A stretch of 64,000 nucleotides of DNA from CADDZP01 sp035948135 (lineage in GTDB: Bacteria; Actinomycetota; Acidimicrobiia; Acidimicrobiales; AC-14). Below the pieces are notes generated by a model. The model made no database searches. It saw nothing but the letters and a program-made list of their open reading frames with translations, and had not been told where the DNA came from. Below are positions 61,457-64,000 of this stretch, piece by piece. Within the stretch, counting starts at the first letter, position 1. The number at the start of each line of letters is the position of its first letter. Location of the stretch: assembly GCA_035948135.1 (NCBI GenBank), contig DASZJL010000116.1:4163-68162 (forward strand), read 5' to 3'. Made by a program: the position numbers and the translations under genes.

Positions 61457-61951
61457 ATGGCGACGCGCACGTACGAGAAGGGCGACCTCACCGTCTTCTG
61501 GGACTCCACCCGCTGCATCCACACAGGAATCTGCCTCCGGAACCTGCACTCGGTCTTCAACCTCAGGAACCGCCCATGGGTGGACCTCGACGGCGCCGAC
61601 GCCGAGCAGATCATCGCGACCGTTGAGAAGTGCCCGACCGGGGCGCTGCGGTACAGCAGGGCCGGCGAGGCAGAACCCGCCCCGGCGCCGACCGCGATGA
61701 TCCCCATCCACGACGGTCCGCTCTTCGTGCGCGGCGACCTACGCGTGCTCGACCCCGAGACAGGTGGCGTGATCGCAGAAGAGACGCGGCTGGCTCTGTG
61801 CCGCTGCGGCAACAGCGAGAACCAGCCGTTCTGCGACAACTCCCACCGCCGCACCCATTTCACTGAGGCATCCCGCACCGAAAGCAGCGCACGCGCCGAT
61901 GCGACGTCGCCTGCCGACATCTGCCCTCCCCAGGACTTCCAGCTGGAGTAG
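61457..61951 (+). CDS. Mono-cluster 4Fe-4S-type domain fused to CDGSH iron-sulfur domain
   Basis: A 164-residue protein. The N-terminal part resembles the Fer4_19 (divergent 4Fe-4S mono-cluster) domain: FWDSTRCIHTGICLRNLHSVFN and EKCPTGALRY. The C-terminal part is CDGSH-type: CRCGNSENQPFCDNSHRRTHF, with the C-x-C-x(8)-C-x(3)-H pattern that binds a [2Fe-2S] cluster. This two-domain arrangement is known in actinobacteria; it probably serves redox sensing or electron transfer. The ATG at 61457 is preferred to a GTG at 61451. Confidence 0.88.
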   Translation: MATRTYEKGDLTVFWDSTRCIHTGICLRNLHSVFNLRNRPWVDLDGADAEQIIATVEKCPTGALRYSRAGEAEPAPAPTAMIPIHDGPLFVRGDLRVLDPETGGVIAEETRLALCRCGNSENQPFCDNSHRRTHFTEASRTESSARADATSPADICPPQDFQLE

Positions 61952-62142
61952 AGCGAACGGGGTCAAGGCGTGGTAGCGAAGGCCGGGCTGGCAGCGGCGC
62001 CAGCTTCGTTGTCCAGCTGCCGGCCGCCATATGACGGCCGCGCCTGTACATCCCTACGCGACTTCGGGATGTGGAAGCCGCCAGGCGCGGGGATGCTGAG
62101 GTGGTGTCCGAAGCATCTCCGGTTCTAAGTCGGCGGCGGCGT

Positions 62143-63183
62143 ATGCGCGTGATGAGCGCTCCATCAAGTCCTTCTCAAGAACCGTCTGTGACCCGCGGCG
62201 GGGTGGAAGACGCGCCGGTCCTCGTAGTGGCGCCGACAGTCCGACGGACGCACCACCGAATTGCCCGGAAGCTGCTCGTGCTCGTCGTCCTGGCCCTGGC
62301 GGTGCACTTTCTGCTGCCGCAAGTCGCGATGGCGGGAGCGATGGCGCACGCCCTGGGCGCCTTCCAGTGGGCATGGCTCCCCGTCATCGGTGCCGCTGCC
62401 GCCGTCAGCTATGTCATGGCCGCTGTTGCACTCAGGGCCGCCTCGGGGCGGAGCCTTGCCCTGGGCCCCATGGTGGCCGGCCAGCTTGCCGCTGCGTTCA
62501 CCAACCGGTTGGCACCCGCTGGGGTCGGCGCCATGGCAACCAACGTCCGGTACCTCGAGGCGAGCGGCCTTACGCGGACGGGCGGCATGACCGCGGTCGC
62601 CCTCAACTCCATGGCCGGTCTGCTCGTCCACATCGCTGCCATCGGCGCGGTGTTCACCCTCGCCGGCACGAGCCACCAGCACTTCGGCGTCCACGCGCCG
62701 GACGTCCCAGACGGCTGGACGACGCTCGTCCTGATCGCCGTCATCCTGGCGGTCATCGGCCTGGTGACCGGGGCTGTCTACTTCCGCCAGCGGTTGATCG
62801 CGGCAGGGCACGCCGCTCTGGCACAGGTGAACGGCCTGGTCCGCCAGCCGGCGCGCGCGTTGACGCTCGTCGGCTCCGCAACTGGAATCACGGCGGCGTA
62901 CGCCTTGGCCCTGGTCGCGGCTGTCCAGGCAGGAGGTGGCGGGCCGTCGCTCGTCTCGATCTTCGCCGTCTACCTCGGCGGCTCAGCCGTCGCCGCGGCC
63001 GCTCCCACGCCGGGAGGGTTGGGCGCCCTCGAGGCCGGGCTTGTCGCCGGCCTCACTTCCGTCGGTATGCAGGCTGCCCCGGCAGTGACCGCCGTCCTGG
63101 TGTTCCGCGTCGTGACGTACTGGCTGCCGGTCCTTCCCGGCGCGGCTGCATTCTGGGCCCTGAGACGAGCGGGAAGCCTTTAG
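62143..63183 (+). CDS. UPF0104/YbhN-like (lysylphosphatidylglycerol synthase TM-type) membrane protein
   Basis: A protein of about 346 residues with seven or eight membrane helices: LAPAGVGAMATNVRYLEASGLTRTGGMTAVALNSMAGLLVHIAAIG and the family signature AAPTPGGLGALEAGLVAGL near the C-terminus. Family members flip or modify lipids or glycolipids. The start is uncertain (ATG at 62143 or 62152, or further upstream at 62071). It lies 190 bases after the Fe-S protein gene; that gap holds one small hairpin (ACATCCC/GGGATGT, 62048-62072) and no gene that I can see. Its stop overlaps the convergent gene by four bases. Confidence 0.83.
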   Translation: MRVMSAPSSPSQEPSVTRGGVEDAPVLVVAPTVRRTHHRIARKLLVLVVLALAVHFLLPQVAMAGAMAHALGAFQWAWLPVIGAAAAVSYVMAAVALRAASGRSLALGPMVAGQLAAAFTNRLAPAGVGAMATNVRYLEASGLTRTGGMTAVALNSMAGLLVHIAAIGAVFTLAGTSHQHFGVHAPDVPDGWTTLVLIAVILAVIGLVTGAVYFRQRLIAAGHAALAQVNGLVRQPARALTLVGSATGITAAYALALVAAVQAGGGGPSLVSIFAVYLGGSAVAAAAPTPGGLGALEAGLVAGLTSVGMQAAPAVTAVLVFRVVTYWLPVLPGAAAFWALRRAGSL

Positions 63184-63566
63184 TTGTTCGTCGGCGTCGT
63201 CGGGGTCGTCGAGCCGGTGTTGCCCGAAGTCGAGGAGCCATTGGCGATGGCAGCATCGCGACTGGCTTCGTCGGCGGCGCGCGCCGGGCTCTCTGCGGCT
63301 TCGTGAGCCGGATCCTTGTTGGACGCATGGTCGCCGTGGCCGACCTTGCCGGCGGTCTCGTCAGCCTCGTGAGCCGGAGTCTCCGCCGCCTCGTGGGTGG
63401 CATCGTTGTTGCTCTTGTCGACCGGGGCCGTGGTTGGCGCACCAGGGGTGGTGGTCGATGTCTGGGCGTTGGCGGAGCCGTTCATCAGGCTGGCGCCGAC
63501 CGCGCCTCCCGCGACGGCAGAGCCGGTGAGCGCCACGCCGATAACGATCTTGTGAATCCGATTCAT
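63180..63566 (-). CDS. Secreted Ala/Glu/His-rich repeat protein
   Basis: A 128-residue exported protein. Residues 1-35 are a signal peptide (IVIGVALTGSAVAGGAVGASLMNGSANA). The mature part carries related repeats HEAAETPAHEADETAG and HEAAESPARAADEA, separated by HGDHASNKD, and ends in a Ser/Thr/Asn-rich tail. Histidines and acidic residues could bind metals. The ATG has AAAGGA upstream; the longer frame toward 63926 is not coding. No known family. Confidence 0.7.
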   Translation of the reverse strand: MNRIHKIVIGVALTGSAVAGGAVGASLMNGSANAQTSTTTPGAPTTAPVDKSNNDATHEAAETPAHEADETAGKVGHGDHASNKDPAHEAAESPARAADEASRDAAIANGSSTSGNTGSTTPTTPTNN

Positions 63567-63787
63567 GTGTTCCTTTGCGATGGGCCCCGTTGGGGCGGGA
63601 CAACGACTCTGCGTCATCGGCCTGAGCGATCTTGGGGCTGAGGCTTGGGATTCGCTCCGACCTGCTCCGGATTTCTCAGAGTCAACCGCCAAGGTTTGAT
63701 GGCACGAGAAGGGACTCGCCGGTGTGTTCGAAGTCGAGGACGGACCGGAAAGCGGAGCCCGCTTCGTCGTCCACCAGGCACAACGTC
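63567..63787. other. Intergenic region, no gene seen
   Basis: Between the secreted repeat protein and the tRNA fragment I see no convincing gene on either strand. A short stem (GCCCC/GGGGC) lies near 63584. Open frames here include one whose translation reads through the tRNA fragment and is not a real gene. Confidence 0.6.
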
Positions 63788-63835
63788 GGCGCGCTCGGAG
63801 GGATTCGAACCCCCAACCTTCTGATCCGTAGTCAG
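63788..63835 (-). pseudogene. tRNA-Arg(ACG) 3' fragment, probable attachment-site scar
   Basis: Read on the minus strand, this is the 3' part of a tRNA-Arg gene: anticodon stem CTGA/TCAG around the loop CTACGGA (anticodon ACG), T-arm GGGGG-TTCGAAT-CCCTC, then the 3' acceptor strand CGAGCGC and GCC. The matching 5' acceptor strand (GCGCTCG) and D-arm are absent; the sequence upstream on the minus strand is unrelated. Tyrosine integrases often use the 3' end of tRNA genes, leaving such a fragment at the far end of the inserted element. The element would then lie to the right of 63835, and an intact tRNA-Arg further right. Confidence 0.75.
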
Positions 63836-64000
63836 CAGTTGGGGGTTTACCCCCACTGACCACCATTGTCCGCCGATGCCCAGTGCGGCTCGCGACAAGG
63901 GAGTACCTCAGTTGAGGTCTTACCACTGGTGACCGCCAGAAACCAGCTTTGGCCGACCTTTGGTTCTCAAAGCGGTTCTCACGGCGAGAGCCGTCAAAAC
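63836..64000. other. Right edge, presumed end of an integrated element; no gene seen
   Basis: A perfect six-base stem, TGGGGG/CCCCCA (63840-63855) with loop TTTA, directly abuts the tRNA fragment. GGTTCTCA occurs twice with a 12-base period (63962-63969, 63974-63981), as integrase arm-type sites can. No gene can be supported in these 165 bases. Confidence 0.45.

Noticed and set aside
62048..62072. Terminator after the CDGSH gene
   Set aside because: The seven-base stem has no U-run and lies about 100 bases from the stop; too weak to call.
63632..63859. Plus-strand open frame ending in a GGIRTPNLLIRSQQ-like sequence
   Set aside because: This is the well-known false protein obtained by translating across a tRNA sequence; here it reads through the tRNA-Arg fragment.
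63780..63880. Complete tRNA gene
   Set aside because: Only the anticodon-arm to acceptor part is present; no 5' acceptor strand or D-arm can be found.

Overview
The window is very GC-rich (third codon positions almost all G or C) and densely packed. Many genes overlap their neighbour by four bases (ATGA/GTGA), and GTG or TTG starts and lipobox lipoproteins are frequent. F420-type LLM oxidoreductases, Ltp-type thiolase/DUF35 pairs, P450, many CoA-ester enzymes and branched-chain-amino-acid-type (Liv) ABC transporters with very long Gly/Ala-rich linkers suggest an actinobacterium, most likely of the Acidimicrobiia type. That assignment is inference; there is no rRNA or full tRNA to support it.

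Layout. 1-7650 (minus): a TetR regulator, an MDR oxidoreductase, a sulfotransferase, a Liv-type ABC transporter (lipoprotein binding protein, fused LivH-LivM permease, LivG ATPase) and a secreted protein cut by the window edge. 7749-10744 (minus): an ECF sigma factor coupled to a membrane-anchored Rieske protein, then a small membrane protein and a phosphoesterase; three copies of a 19-bp element lie in the gaps. 10838-11254: a VOC protein. 11255-21002 (minus): a CoA-ester catabolic operon (P450, SDR, DUF35 protein, thiolase-like aldolase, HAD, aldehyde dehydrogenase, acyl-CoA dehydrogenase, two enoyl-CoA hydratases, LLM oxidoreductase). 21031-27938 (plus): its divergent partner (enoyl-CoA hydratase, PaaK-like ligase, molybdopterin oxidoreductase, orphan Liv-type binding protein, acyl-CoA ligase that stops at its catalytic lysine). 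A 14-bp motif occurs at the three starts of this cluster. 28036-38094: a small protein, a MarR/LLM/YceI unit with a promoter-operator, a large LuxR regulator with a membrane protein, and a five-gene operon (F420-type NADP oxidoreductase, MBL hydrolase, isochorismatase-like, AlkA, aldo-keto reductase). 38108-39567: an ECF41 sigma factor with its carboxymuconolactone decarboxylase-type partner and a matching promoter.

39660-52945 is the most unusual part. It holds a hydrolase/amidohydrolase pair, a lipoprotein, and a transporter made of a membrane-anchored binding protein, a fused LivH-LivM permease and a 965-residue protein that joins an MFS carrier to LivF and LivG ATPases, followed by a coupled secreted protein. 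A divergent TetR gene and an acyl-CoA synthetase follow. Two nearly identical operator regions, about 9 kb apart, tie both ends together into one predicted regulon.

52963-64000: a RibD/DHFR-type reductase; a MacAB-like efflux operon divergent from a two-component system and a PIG-L deacetylase; a YncE-like lipoprotein; a CDGSH/mono-cluster Fe-S protein; a UPF0104-type membrane protein; and a secreted repeat protein. Near the right edge lies the detached 3' part of a tRNA-Arg gene, probably the attachment-site scar of an integrated element that lies to the right.
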